From NCBI GenBank assembly GCA_913055805.1, contig CAJXLF010000002.1:372001-436000 (forward strand): a stretch of 64,000 nt of DNA. Direction: 5' to 3'. Both the position numbers and the translations under genes were made by a program. This DNA comes from an uncultured Salinisphaerales bacterium. Lineage in GTDB: Bacteria; Pseudomonadota; Gammaproteobacteria; Nevskiales; CAJXLF01. How positions within the stretch are numbered: position 1 is the stretch's first letter; each line of letters begins with the position of its first letter. The notes beneath the pieces were generated by a model that was not told the origin of the DNA, ran no database searches, and saw only the letters and a list, made by a program, of their open reading frames with translations. Of the stretch, positions 22,392 through 34,320 are shown one piece after another.

Positions 22392-23951
22392 CTACACCGC
22401 GTCCATCTGCGGATGCTTGCGCTCCGAAGGTGTCTCCAAACGATTCAGGGCATTCAGATAAGCCTTGGCGGAAGCAATCACTATGTCGGTATCCGCACCC
22501 TGGCCGTTGACGATGCGTCCGCCCTTGTTCAGGCGTACAGTTACCTCGCCCTGGGCATCGATACCCTTGGTGACATTGTTGACCGAGTACAACAGCAACT
22601 CGGCGCCGCTACCCACGATCTGCTCGATCGCGGCATAGGCCGCATCCACCGGCCCGCCGCCTTCGACACTGGCGGTGAACTCCTCGCCGTCCACGCTGAT
22701 GGTGACATCCGCTACCGGCTTCACACCGGACTCACAGGTCACTTTCAGATGATGCAGCTGGATTCTTTCATCCACCTGGGCATGCGCCGCCTCAGTCATC
22801 AAGGCCTGGATATCTTCATCGAAGACTTCCTTCTTGCGATCGGCTAGCTCCTTGAAACGCTGGAAGGCGTCATTCATCTCGGCTTCCGAGGTGATCTCGA
22901 TGCCCAGTACCGCCAGGCGTTGCTTGAAGGCTGCGCGTCCGGAATGCTTGCCCAGCACCATGCGATTGGCTGCCCAGCCCACATCTTCGGCACGCATGAT
23001 TTCGTAGGTCTCACGGCTCTTGATTACACCGTCCTGATGAATGCCGGATTCATGTGCGAAGGCATTGGCACCGACAATGGCCTTGTTCGGCTGCACCGGA
23101 AAACCGGTGATATTCGAGACCAGGCGGGAACAGGTCATGATTTCCCGCGTATTAATGCGGGTATCGCAGGAGAATTCATCCTGGCGGGTGCGGACCGCCA
23201 TGACGATCTCCTCCAGGGAGGCATTACCGGCACGCTCACCCAGGCCGTTGATGGTGCACTCTACCTGGCGTGCGCCGTTTAGAACGGCCGACAGTGAATT
23301 GGCCACGGCCAGGCCCAGGTCGTTATGGCAATGCACGGAAAACACCGCCTTGTCCGAGTTGGGCACACGTTCACGCAAGTCGCGAATCAAGGCTCCGAAC
23401 ATATGCGGCAAGGTGTAACCAACCGTGTCAGGAATATTCACCGTAGTGGCGCCGGCATCGATGACGGCCTCCAGCACCCGACACAGAAAATCCGGTTCCG
23501 AGCGGCCTGCATCTTCAGGCGAGAACTCCACGTCGTCGGTGAAGTTGCGCGCCAGCTTGACGGCCGCTACTGCTGTCTTCAGCACCTCATCCGGATGCAT
23601 ACGCAACTTGTCACGCATATGAATGGGTGAGGTGGCGATAAAGGTATGTATACGGGCGCGGTTGGCCGGCTTCAGGGCCTCAGCCGCGCGTTCGATGTCA
23701 CCCGGATTGGCGCGCGCCAGGCTGCAGACGGTGCTGTTGCGCACTTCTTTGGCCACCGCCTTCACGCCCTCAAAGTCGCCAGGACTGGCAATGGCGAAAC
23801 CGGCTTCAATAACATCCACCTGCAGACGGTCCAAAGCACGGGCAATGCGGACTTTTTCGTCCTTGGTCATGGACGCGCCGGGGCTCTGTTCACCATCACG
23901 CAGGGTGGTGTCGAAAATGATCAAATGATCTTTGGAAGTTTGGGTACTCAT
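22392..23951 (-). CDS. leuA: 2-isopropylmalate synthase
   Basis: 519 residues from ATG 23951; a TTG 5 codons upstream is less likely. It condenses acetyl-CoA with 2-oxoisovalerate, the committed step of leucine synthesis. N-terminal TIM barrel with [12 protein letters not shown], metal-ligand region [15 protein letters not shown], then [13 protein letters not shown], and a C-terminal LeuA regulatory domain for leucine feedback (residues about 390-510). A leucine-rich leader peptide lies upstream, implying attenuation by leucine supply. Confidence 0.97.
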   Translation of the reverse strand: MSTQTSKDHLIIFDTTLRDGEQSPGASMTKDEKVRIARALDRLQVDVIEAGFAIASPGDFEGVKAVAKEVRNSTVCSLARANPGDIERAAEALKPANRARIHTFIATSPIHMRDKLRMHPDEVLKTAVAAVKLARNFTDDVEFSPEDAGRSEPDFLCRVLEAVIDAGATTVNIPDTVGYTLPHMFGALIRDLRERVPNSDKAVFSVHCHNDLGLAVANSLSAVLNGARQVECTINGLGERAGNASLEEIVMAVRTRQDEFSCDTRINTREIMTCSRLVSNITGFPVQPNKAIVGANAFAHESGIHQDGVIKSRETYEIMRAEDVGWAANRMVLGKHSGRAAFKQRLAVLGIEITSEAEMNDAFQRFKELADRKKEVFDEDIQALMTEAAHAQVDERIQLHHLKVTCESGVKPVADVTISVDGEEFTASVEGGGPVDAAYAAIEQIVGSGAELLLYSVNNVTKGIDAQGEVTVRLNKGGRIVNGQGADTDIVIASAKAYLNALNRLETPSERKHPQMDAV

Positions 23952-24046
23952 TGTGCTCTCACTCAATGGCGCTGCCTTGGCAACGCTAACTATATCTATG
24001 GGTTATAGCGGATTCACCCCCGCCCGGGTATCGGGTACTTGCTGCC

Positions 24047-24166
24047 TTACGGCAGAAGTCGCCCGCCGAGGAGCGAGAGAAGGAGCAGAAAAGGACGGGC
24101 ACAGGCCAATGCGGCAGCCGTTGCGGTTGCCGGATGAACGTTTGTTGATAACTGCCTGCTCGTCAT
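24047..24166 (-). CDS. leuL: leu operon leader peptide (leuL-like)
   Basis: 39 codons from ATG 24166 to TAA 24047 on the minus strand. The peptide starts MTSRQLSTNVHPATA and ends ARPFLLLLSLLGGRLLP: four consecutive leucine codons and eight leucines in the last 14 residues (CTG CTC CTT CTC, CTC CTC, CTT CTG). A hairpin CTGCC-GTAA-GGCAG spans the stop codon. This is the arrangement of ribosome-stalling attenuators, where slow leucine codons change downstream RNA folding. No clear T tract follows, so the exact terminator is unresolved. Confidence 0.72.
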   Translation of the reverse strand: MTSRQLSTNVHPATATAAALACARPFLLLLSLLGGRLLP

Positions 24167-24175
24167 AGTGGCGCA

Positions 24176-24204
24176 ACTATAGCCCAAAGCGCGGGCTAAT
24201 CCAA
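24176..24204 (-). promoter_or_regulatory. Probable sigma-70 promoter of leuL-leuA
   Basis: Minus strand TTGGAT, 17-base spacer, TATAGT. The -10 box ends 9 bases before the leuL ATG, so the transcript would be nearly leaderless at the leader peptide. Confidence 0.55.
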
Positions 24205-24247
24205 CAGCAAGACACTGAAATGTCTGCAGGAATCGGCTTACAGGGGG

Positions 24248-25063
24248 TTATGATTTGCCGCGCAGCAGATTGCGTACGTAAAGCACCGGGCCGGCCACCA
24301 CGTACACCATGAACACCGCAAACAGTACCCGCGGTGGATCGAACCAGATCAGCAGACAGACCAACACCATCACCAGCACATAGGTAAAGGGCACGCGCTC
24401 GCTGAACTTGATTTCCTTGAAGTTGGGATACTTGATCATATCCGCCACCATCAAGGCGCCGGCCGCCAGCGTAACGGCCAGAGACAGCAACGCCATATAT
24501 CCGGTGCCCGGCACACCAAAGTCATGCGCCACCCAGACAAAACCCATGGTCATGGCCGCCGCCGAAGGACTGGGCAGGCCGAAGAAATAGCCTTTCTCGT
24601 TCTTGTCGGGTTCCAGCACATTAAAGCGCGCAAGGCGCAAGGCGGCCATAGCGGCATAGAAGAAGGCTGCGGTCCAGGCCAGCTGCTTGCCGAAACGGCC
24701 ATAATCGATCAGGTCGTGCAGACTCCACTGGTACATCACCAGCGCCGGCGCCAGACCGAAGGTGACCATATCCGCCAGACTGTCGAACTCGCGGCCGAAG
24801 TCGCTCTGGGTATTGGTCAGACGCGCCACACGGCCGTCCAGCGCATCCGTGAGCATCCCCAGGAATATTGCGATGGCGGCGTAGAGAAAGTTGCCTTCGA
24901 CTGCCGACAACACCGCATAGAAACCGGCGAACAAGGTGCCTGTGGTAAACAGATTTGGCAACAGATAAATGCCCCTACGGCGCTTTTCGTAGGAATGTTC
25001 CTGCTGCTCTTCTCCGAACTCGTCGCTCACGGCCGGCCCCCGCTTGATTGGTTTAATCCGCAT
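24248..25063 (-). CDS. pssA: CDP-diacylglycerol--serine O-phosphatidyltransferase
   Basis: 271 residues from ATG 25063 (AGGA 6 bases upstream). It makes phosphatidylserine, the precursor of phosphatidylethanolamine. The CDP-alcohol phosphotransferase motif D-G-x2-A-R-x8-G-x3-D-x3-D is seen in DALDGRVARLTNTQSDFGREFDSLAD (key residues D, G, AR, G, D, D). There are about seven membrane spans and a basic N-terminus (IKPIKRG). It is a membrane-bound type II PssA, in the common ilvC-pssA-leuA order. Confidence 0.95.
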   Translation of the reverse strand: MRIKPIKRGPAVSDEFGEEQQEHSYEKRRRGIYLLPNLFTTGTLFAGFYAVLSAVEGNFLYAAIAIFLGMLTDALDGRVARLTNTQSDFGREFDSLADMVTFGLAPALVMYQWSLHDLIDYGRFGKQLAWTAAFFYAAMAALRLARFNVLEPDKNEKGYFFGLPSPSAAAMTMGFVWVAHDFGVPGTGYMALLSLAVTLAAGALMVADMIKYPNFKEIKFSERVPFTYVLVMVLVCLLIWFDPPRVLFAVFMVYVVAGPVLYVRNLLRGKS

Positions 25064-25101
25064 GGTAGTCCTGATTATCAGGCCCCGGTAGTGTTGCACG
25101 A

Positions 25102-25135
25102 CAAAGCCCCGGCCGCGAGACCGGGGCTTTGCTTT
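25102..25135 (-). terminator. Terminator-like hairpin between ilvC and pssA
   Basis: AAAGCCCCGG-ccgcgaga-CCGGGGCTTT: a perfect 10-bp stem 18 bases after the ilvC stop. Only a short T run follows on the minus strand (TTTGT), so termination is probably partial. Confidence 0.65.
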
Positions 25136-25152
25136 ATTGGCGATTGCAGCTT

Positions 25153-26723
<1,571 letters not shown>

Positions 26724-26906
26724 CGGTAGATTTGCTTGCCGGCGGAACGCCGCAACACCCCTGAAGTGCCGAAAATAGCGCGCCAAGGTAATGTTTTCGC
26801 CCCAGAAAATCAACTAGAATCAGGCTAAAAGGATGCATCACAGCTGTTGGGTGGGATAAACTACGCGGCTATTTTTAGCGCTCCCTACCCGATATCTGGA
26901 TTAAAG

Positions 26907-28745
26907 ATGACCGAAGATCACGCACAAGATTACTCCCACCCGTTGGCGGGCACCACGATGACCGGCTCCGATGTCATCGTACAGGTCCTTGCTGATGAGG
27001 GTGTGGATGTCATCTTCGGTTATTCCGGCGGCGCCATCCTTCCGACTTATGATGCGGTGTTCCGTTACAACAAGGAACATAACGACGCCATTCCGCTGAT
27101 CGTGCCCGCCAACGAACAAGGCGCCGGCTTCATGGCCGCGGGCTATGCCCGTGCCTCCGGCAAGGTGGGTGTGTGTATGGTGACCTCAGGCCCCGGCGCC
27201 ACCAATACGGTGACCCCGGTACGCGATTGCATGGCGGACTCCACACCGATCGTGGTGATCTGCGGCCAGGTGCCCACTGCCGCTATCGGCTCGGACGGCT
27301 TCCAGGAAGCGCCCGTGTCCAACATCATGGCCTCTGCCGCCAAGCATGTGCTGCTGGTGACTGATCCCAGCAAGCTGGAAGCCACTGTGCGCACTGCCTT
27401 CGAGATTGCCCGTACCGGCCGGCCCGGCCCGGTAGTGGTGGATGTGCCCAAGGACGTGCAGAACTGGGAAGGCACCTTCCATGGCGCCGGCAAGCTGCCC
27501 GTGCCTGGATATCGCCAACGCATGGCCAATATCGGCAAGAACAAACTGAGCGATGAAAAATGCCAGCATTTCTTCCGTATGCTGGCCGAAGCCGAGCGTC
27601 CGCTGATCTATGCCGGTGGCGGCGTGATCAACGGCAATGCCTCCAACGAGCTGCGCGATCTGGCCCACGCTTTCCAGATTCCCGTGGTGACCACACTGAT
27701 GGGTATCGGCGCATACGACACCACCGAGCCGCTGTCCCTGCACATGCTGGGCATGCATGGCACGGCCTTTGCCAACTACGCGGTGGACGACTGCGATTTC
27801 CTGATCGCGGTGGGTGCCCGCTTTGACGACCGAGTGGCCGGCGTGCCGGACAAGTTTGCCCCGCATGCCCGGCATATTGCGCATCTGGACATCGACGCCT
27901 CCGAGATCAACAAGGTCAAGGCGGTGCAGTGGTCGCATGTGGGTCTGCTGGAAGATGCGCTGAAGAAACTGCTGTCTCACGGGCGCAAGCAGGAATTCAG
28001 CAAGGACTACAGCGGCTGGCATCAACATATTGCCGAGCTGAAACAGACCTATGCCATGAACTACGACCGCGACAGCGCGCTGATTCAGCCCTATGCCGTG
28101 ATTGAGGAAATCAACAAGCACACCAAGGGCGCGGCCATCGTGTCGACCGGCGTGGGGCAGCATCAGATGTGGGCGGCCCAGTACTTCGACTTCAAGGATC
28201 CGCGTCAGTGGCTGACCTCGGGCAGCATGGGCACCATGGGTTTTGGTCTGCCGGCCGCCATCGGCGCGCAATTCGCCGCGCCCAAGAAAATGGTGATCAA
28301 CATCGATGGCGACGCCTCCATCCGCATGAACCTGGGTGAGCTGGAAACCGTGACCACCTATGGCCTGCCGGTGAAAACCGTGGTGCTGAACAACTACGGC
28401 GACGGCATGGTGAAGCAGTGGCAGAAGCTGTTCTTCCAGGGCCGCCTGTCCGCTTCGGACAAGTCGCTGCACAAAAAGGATTTCATCAAGGCTGCCGAAG
28501 CCGACGGCTTCGAGTTCGCCGCGCGCCTGGACAACAAGGAAGACCTGCCCCGCATCGTCAAGGAATTCGTGGATTTCCCCGGCCCGGCGTTCCTGGAAGT
28601 GATTATCGACCCGGACGCCGGCGTGTACCCCATGGTAGGCCCGGGCATGACCTATGCCGAAATGATCACGGGCGATTTCATCCCCAACCGCTATGAAAAT
28701 GGCAACGGCAAGGACCAGGGGCCGAGCAGTTCAGAAATGTTCTAG
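26907..28745 (+). CDS. ilvB: Acetolactate synthase large (catalytic) subunit
   Basis: 612 residues from ATG 26907. Thiamine-diphosphate enzyme joining two pyruvates, or pyruvate with 2-oxobutyrate. PYR domain with FGYSGGAILPTYDAVF and the catalytic Glu in PANEQGAGFMAAGYARAS; central FAD-binding domain; ThDP motif beginning GDASIRMNLGELETVTTYGLPV and continuing through NNYGDGMVKQWQKLFF. This last region differs from E. coli IlvB/IlvI (GDG with NN lacking QW spacing as here), so the gene may belong to a distinct branch. It is divergent from ilvH, with a 183-base shared upstream region. Confidence 0.93.
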   Translation: MTEDHAQDYSHPLAGTTMTGSDVIVQVLADEGVDVIFGYSGGAILPTYDAVFRYNKEHNDAIPLIVPANEQGAGFMAAGYARASGKVGVCMVTSGPGATNTVTPVRDCMADSTPIVVICGQVPTAAIGSDGFQEAPVSNIMASAAKHVLLVTDPSKLEATVRTAFEIARTGRPGPVVVDVPKDVQNWEGTFHGAGKLPVPGYRQRMANIGKNKLSDEKCQHFFRMLAEAERPLIYAGGGVINGNASNELRDLAHAFQIPVVTTLMGIGAYDTTEPLSLHMLGMHGTAFANYAVDDCDFLIAVGARFDDRVAGVPDKFAPHARHIAHLDIDASEINKVKAVQWSHVGLLEDALKKLLSHGRKQEFSKDYSGWHQHIAELKQTYAMNYDRDSALIQPYAVIEEINKHTKGAAIVSTGVGQHQMWAAQYFDFKDPRQWLTSGSMGTMGFGLPAAIGAQFAAPKKMVINIDGDASIRMNLGELETVTTYGLPVKTVVLNNYGDGMVKQWQKLFFQGRLSASDKSLHKKDFIKAAEADGFEFAARLDNKEDLPRIVKEFVDFPGPAFLEVIIDPDAGVYPMVGPGMTYAEMITGDFIPNRYENGNGKDQGPSSSEMF

Positions 28746-28889
28746 GGCCTTACTCACGGACGCCAGGGCGCAGTGCAGCCGGCAGGATATCCTTCGCATT
28801 CATCATATGCGCAGCCATAACTTCCGAGGTAATTGTCGCCATTCCTTCCGTCCTGCACGCTGAATGCAGGTTCGAGAAGACGATATGCG

Positions 28890-29783
28890 ATGACGACCCA
28901 GGAACTGCAACTTGTTACCGGTGACGGCCAGACCCTGACCGCTACCTCCTTTGTTCCCGACAGCGCGCCATCCGCTTCTGTCGTGATTGCCAGTGCCCTG
29001 GGCGTACCCCGCAGGGTCTATGGCCGCTTCGCCGCCTGGCTGGCCGAAAACGGACTGGCCGCCCTGACCTTTGATTACCGCGGTATCAGTGATTCGGAAC
29101 TTGAGGGTATCAAGGGATCGGAAGTGCGTTTTGCCGATTGGGGCGAGCAGGATATCCAGGCCGCCTTCACCTGGGCACTGGATACTCATCCTGATGCTCC
29201 GCTATTCCTGGTCGGCAACAGTTGTGGCGGCCAGCTGTTCGGCCTGGCGCCTGGCAGCAAACACCTGGCAGGCGCGGTGTTCGTGGCCGCGCAAACGGCC
29301 TACTGGAAAAACTGGCCCCTGCCCGGCCGCCTCAACATGGGACTGATGTTCAACGCCGTGATTCCATTACTGAGCATGGGCAACACCTTTCCTGCCCGGC
29401 GTATCGGCATGTCATCGGTGGATGCACCGGCCGGCGTTACCCGGCAATGGGCGCGCTGGGGGCGGCTGCCGCGTTATCTGTTCGACCCGAAAAGCGGCAT
29501 CGACGCCGGTCTCTATCGCAGCCTCTGCTTACCGGTGCTGGCCTACGGTTTCGACGATGACAGTTTTGCGCCTGCCGAGGCTATCGAGGCGCTGTGCCGT
29601 GAACTGCCCGCCGCAAAAATCGAGCGCCGCCAGATCAGCCCCGCCGAGGCAGGCGGTGCGATCGGCCATTTCGGGTTTTTCCGGGATAAATATCGCGCGT
29701 CGCTGTGGCAACCCACGCTCGACTGGCTGCGGGATATTCAGGCCCTGAACGTGGACAGCAGAAAACTCATGGCAGCCCGGTAA
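28890..29783 (+). CDS. Alpha/beta hydrolase family protein
   Basis: 297 residues from ATG 28890. The hydrolase fold is indicated by LAALTFDYRGISDSE, the nucleophile elbow region LFLVGNSCGGQLFGLA (Ser in GNSCGG), an acid in YGFDDDSFAP, and a late His in AIGHFGFF. The family includes RutD-like and predicted esterases; the substrate is unknown. It overlaps the convergent glycosyltransferase gene by 46 bases. Confidence 0.82.
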   Translation: MTTQELQLVTGDGQTLTATSFVPDSAPSASVVIASALGVPRRVYGRFAAWLAENGLAALTFDYRGISDSELEGIKGSEVRFADWGEQDIQAAFTWALDTHPDAPLFLVGNSCGGQLFGLAPGSKHLAGAVFVAAQTAYWKNWPLPGRLNMGLMFNAVIPLLSMGNTFPARRIGMSSVDAPAGVTRQWARWGRLPRYLFDPKSGIDAGLYRSLCLPVLAYGFDDDSFAPAEAIEALCRELPAAKIERRQISPAEAGGAIGHFGFFRDKYRASLWQPTLDWLRDIQALNVDSRKLMAAR

Positions 29784-30619
29784 CGGCCATAGCTGCGCAG
29801 GATGCCCTTTTTGTAGAACAGGGGCAGATAGACCAGGGTGCGGAAGAAATACTTGACGGCCTCACGCACTGCCATTTTGCGTGCCGCGCTCATGCCCCGG
29901 TACTTCTGCTCCATATACAAACGCGACGTCATCACATAACGCGTTTTCTTCAGCACGATCTCGGCCGTCGGCGGCGTGGATGTGCCCGGCGCATGAGTCA
30001 CCGAGGCATCCGGCGTCACGATCAGGGACTTACCCGCCAGTCGCGTGCGCATGCAGAGATCATCGTCCTCGTAGGTAAAGAAGAAATTCTCGTCGAAGAA
30101 ACCGATTTCGCGGATGTCGGCCATGCGCCACAGCATGACCGCGCCGGAAAAGAATTCCACGCACAGATCGCCTGAGGGTTCGATGTAGTTTTTGGGATAA
30201 CGGTCGCGGTCAAAGACATTCAGACGATAGGAGGTCTGCTGTTCACCGTCCGGATGAAACAGCACCGGGGATATGATCGCCGCATCGGGATAGGCATCGG
30301 CCTTGGCCACCAGCGTTTCCACCGTACCGGGATCCATGCGCGCATCCGGATTCAACAGCAGCACGAACTCGGTGTCCACCTGACGGGCGCCCATATTGAC
30401 TGCCGCCCCGAAACCCAGATTGTCGGGGTTAATAATGATCTGCGCATCCGGTCGCAACTGCCGCACCAACTCCAGGGTGTTGTCCCGCGAGTCGTTATCG
30501 ACCAAACACAGCTTCACACCCGGCGGTACCGCCGCCAGACATTCGCCGATTACCCGCGCACTGTTGAAAGTCACGATGACAATCGTCACCCTGGCCTGTA
30601 ATGCGTCCCCGTTCCCCAT
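29738..30619 (-). CDS. Glycosyltransferase family 2 (rhamnosyltransferase-like)
   Basis: 293 residues from ATG 30619. GT2 fold: VTIVIVTFNSARVIGECL at the N-terminus, CLVDNDSRDNTLELV, NLGFGAAVNMGA and the nucleotide-sugar metal site in LLLNPDARMDPG. ENFFFTYEDDDLCMRTRLAGK resembles the acceptor-side acidic cluster of dTDP-rhamnosyl transferases. It probably modifies a surface polysaccharide. The C-terminal 15 codons overlap the convergent hydrolase gene. Confidence 0.87.
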   Translation of the reverse strand: MGNGDALQARVTIVIVTFNSARVIGECLAAVPPGVKLCLVDNDSRDNTLELVRQLRPDAQIIINPDNLGFGAAVNMGARQVDTEFVLLLNPDARMDPGTVETLVAKADAYPDAAIISPVLFHPDGEQQTSYRLNVFDRDRYPKNYIEPSGDLCVEFFSGAVMLWRMADIREIGFFDENFFFTYEDDDLCMRTRLAGKSLIVTPDASVTHAPGTSTPPTAEIVLKKTRYVMTSRLYMEQKYRGMSAARKMAVREAVKYFFRTLVYLPLFYKKGILRSYGRYRAAMSFLLSTFRA

Positions 30620-30676
30620 ACCTGAAACCGTCAACCCCGGAAAAAGCGCACTTTATCAGCTTTGCATGCAGCGGGG

Positions 30677-31894
30677 TCAGCGTTCCAGGTCAGGATCGGG
30701 TATCTGGGTAAAGGCGATACGCATCGGCGCCTCGTCCAGGGCACCGTGGGCGGCACCGAAATAGGCCGCCTGTTTGCCGAAACGGCTGTTGAGCTGATCC
30801 ACCACCTCGGTCAGCCGGTCCCGGTTGCGGCTCTGCAGCTTGCCGAATAACGGCAATGTCGCCTGCTGGTGTTCCACCAGCCGGGTTAGCGCCACCCCCA
30901 CCGCCATCGGTTCCAGAGCAGGCCTCTGCCTCCACAACGCAATCAAGGCATGCTCAAGCTCCACTGTGTCCTGCGTCGCGGTAAATCTGGTCTGACGCGA
31001 CCAGCCGGCACGTCCCCGGTGCCGCACATAGAGTTGCATACCGCCCGCGTGATAGCCCATATCACGCAAACGCAGTGCCGCCTTCTGCAACATACGGTGC
31101 AGCACCTTGAGCGCATCCGCGTCATTACGCCGCGCGGGCGGCAAAACATGGGAATGCCCCACACTGCCCCGCTCAGTCGGCGCCTCGTAGAGGTCCTCTC
31201 CGCGCAGGCGGCGATACATGCGCTCACCTTCCACGCCGTTCCAGAGTTTACGCATGAGATGAACATCGGCCGCGCAAAGATCGGCGACCGTACGGATGCC
31301 GAAACCCTGCAGACGCTGCTCCATACGTCGGCCAATACCGGTAATGTCCCGCAACTGACGGGGATGAAGTGCTTGCGGCAAATCCCCTTCCCGGATCAGC
31401 TTCAGACCATTCGGCTTATTCATGGCCGAGGCCTGCTTGGCAATAAAGCGGTTGGGTCCGATACCAATGGAACAACGCACATATTCCCCTGCCCCTTCGG
31501 CAATCACCCGCTTGATGTTGCGGGCAATCTGTTCAGCGCGGGCGGGGCTCTGCCAACTGCCTGTGAGAGCGCACCACATTTCATCAATGGAGCGCACCGC
31601 CGACACCGGGATCTGACTCTCCACCAGTTCGACCAGGCGGTGGTGATAGCGAATATAAACCTCATGTCTGGCATGCACGCAGACCAGTTCGGGACATTTC
31701 TGCCTGGCCTCGCCCACGCCAGTGCCGGTTTTGATGCCGAAGGCCTTGGCCTCATAACTGGCGGCAATACAGCAGGTGGAATCCGTCATCACAGGCACTA
31801 CCGCTACTGGTCGCCCCCGTAATTCAGGCTGTTCCTGCTGCTCTACAGAGGCGAAATAACTGTCGAAATCTACGTAAAGCGCCCGTAAGGTCAT
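30677..31894 (-). CDS. Y-family (translesion) DNA polymerase
   Basis: 405 residues from ATG 31894. Catalytic acidic residues are in LYVDFDSYFASVEQ (Asp near residue 9) and SAVRSIDEMWCAL (Asp-Glu near 105). Other elements are YEAKAFGIKTG, CSIGIGPNRFIAKQASAMNKPNG and a helix-hairpin-helix DITGIGRRMEQRLQGFGI, followed by the little-finger domain. It belongs to the UmuC/DinB class; SIDEMWC differs from the usual SIDEA, and no umuD is adjacent. It shares a LexA box with lexA on the opposite strand, so it should be induced by DNA damage. Confidence 0.9.
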   Translation of the reverse strand: MTLRALYVDFDSYFASVEQQEQPELRGRPVAVVPVMTDSTCCIAASYEAKAFGIKTGTGVGEARQKCPELVCVHARHEVYIRYHHRLVELVESQIPVSAVRSIDEMWCALTGSWQSPARAEQIARNIKRVIAEGAGEYVRCSIGIGPNRFIAKQASAMNKPNGLKLIREGDLPQALHPRQLRDITGIGRRMEQRLQGFGIRTVADLCAADVHLMRKLWNGVEGERMYRRLRGEDLYEAPTERGSVGHSHVLPPARRNDADALKVLHRMLQKAALRLRDMGYHAGGMQLYVRHRGRAGWSRQTRFTATQDTVELEHALIALWRQRPALEPMAVGVALTRLVEHQQATLPLFGKLQSRNRDRLTEVVDQLNSRFGKQAAYFGAAHGALDEAPMRIAFTQIPDPDLER

Positions 31895-31940
31895 GTTTTT
31901 CCTGCCTTTAAAAACCCAACAAACAAATACTTGACGTATG

Positions 31941-31956
31941 CTGTTATTTCTTACAG
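31941..31956. promoter_or_regulatory. LexA (SOS) box between the Y-family polymerase and lexA
   Basis: CTGTTATTTCTTACAG, matching CTGT-N8-ACAG of the gammaproteobacterial LexA operator. It lies 31 bases before the lexA ATG and 46 bases before the polymerase ATG, so it can repress both directions. Confidence 0.93.
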
Positions 31957-31987
31957 TATAGTGTAAACCTTTACAGGAGCAAGGGTG

Positions 31988-32608
31988 ATGAGCCAGTTCG
32001 AAAAAGATCCGCTGACCAAGCGCCAGGCGCAGGTACTGGCCTGGATTGAAGAGTCCGTGAGTGAGCGCGGCATCGCCCCCAGCATCCCCGAGCTGATGCA
32101 GCTGCTGGGCTCCACCTCGCCGACCGCCGCAGCCGACCATCTCAAGGCACTGGAACGCAAGGGTTATATCGAGCGCCTGCCCGGCACGGCGCGCGGCCTG
32201 CGCGTGCTCAGCGAGGCCGCAGCCAGCAATGATGACTGGAACCTGCCTTTGATCGGCAAGGTGGCGGCCGGCAGTCCCATCAGTGCCATTGAAAATGTCG
32301 AGCGTGAAATCTCCATCCCCCCCGACTTGTTCAACAAGCGCCCCGACTATCTTCTGCGGGTACAGGGGGACAGCATGATTGATGCCGGTATTCTGGATGG
32401 CGACCTCATCGCCGTGAAGAAGAGCCAGACCGCGGATCGCGGCCAGATCGTGGTAGCAAGGCTCGAGGATGAAGTTACCGTGAAGGAGCTGCGTATCGAA
32501 GACGGTGAAATCGTGCTTCAGCCCTATAACCCGGCTTATAAGCCGATTCGCATTCCACCGGACCAGGTCTTTATCGAAGGCATTTATGTCGGCCTGATCC
32601 GCAACTGA
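31988..32608 (+). CDS. lexA: SOS repressor LexA
   Basis: 206 residues from ATG 31988 (a GTG immediately upstream at 31985 is in frame). N-terminal winged helix (LTKRQAQVLAWIEESVSERG, SPTAAADHLKALERKGYI). The autocleavage bond is Ala94-Gly95 (GKVAAGSP), with nucleophile Ser129 in VQGDSMIDAG and general base Lys166 in EVTVKEL. RecA-stimulated cleavage derepresses the SOS regulon. The box just upstream implies autoregulation. Confidence 0.97.
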   Translation: MSQFEKDPLTKRQAQVLAWIEESVSERGIAPSIPELMQLLGSTSPTAAADHLKALERKGYIERLPGTARGLRVLSEAAASNDDWNLPLIGKVAAGSPISAIENVEREISIPPDLFNKRPDYLLRVQGDSMIDAGILDGDLIAVKKSQTADRGQIVVARLEDEVTVKELRIEDGEIVLQPYNPAYKPIRIPPDQVFIEGIYVGLIRN

Positions 32609-32647
32609 AGACAACCCTCTAACAACGCCTCAAAGCAGGAGGAACTC

Positions 32648-32911
32648 ATGCTTAGCATTACCGCGAAATCCCTGAAAAAAAGTCATCTGGATACTTTCCT
32701 GGAAATATTTGCCGCAGACGGTCGCAAGGCCGTCAAGATCTGGGACAGCAAGAAACTCATGCCCGGCAGCCGTGCGCACAGCCTGCGCGGCGACAGTAAC
32801 CGGCTTTACGTCAAGCTGGGGCGTCTCAATGCCCGGGAAATCACAAGACTGGCCGCACGCATCAGTGAAATGGATGCCAGCAGCGACCAGCACCTCTGTG
32901 TGTTGCGTTAG
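32648..32911 (+). CDS. Small protein downstream of lexA, unknown function
   Basis: 87 residues, ATG preceded by GCAGGAGGAACTC. Sequence begins MLSITAKSLKKSHLDTFLEI and is mixed, soluble and basic, with LYVKLGRLNAREITRLAARI in the second half. It sits 39 bases after lexA and before a terminator, so it is almost certainly co-transcribed and SOS-regulated. In Pseudomonas the gene after lexA encodes the division inhibitor SulA, but this protein is shorter and I see no convincing SulA match. Confidence 0.72.
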   Translation: MLSITAKSLKKSHLDTFLEIFAADGRKAVKIWDSKKLMPGSRAHSLRGDSNRLYVKLGRLNAREITRLAARISEMDASSDQHLCVLR

Positions 32912-32941
32912 CCTCCACTAACCCACCTCACGCAACACCAG

Positions 32942-32974
32942 CAAGGCCCGCGTTACGCGGGCCTTGTTCTTTGT
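32942..32974 (+). terminator. Terminator of the lexA operon
   Basis: CAAGGCCCGCG-TTA-CGCGGGCCTTG then TTCTTTG. The stem is palindromic and could also stop transcription of purA-side readthrough from the opposite direction. Confidence 0.85.
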
Positions 32975-32979
32975 ACGAC

Positions 32980-34287
<1,308 letters not shown>

Positions 34288-34320
34288 CTATGTAGCAACT
34301 CGACTTGCAATAACCGGGAA

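Noticed and set aside
27186-28472. A 428-codon minus-strand frame
   Set aside because: Antisense to ilvB, which shows complete ThDP-enzyme motifs; the shadow arises from GC-rich codon bias.
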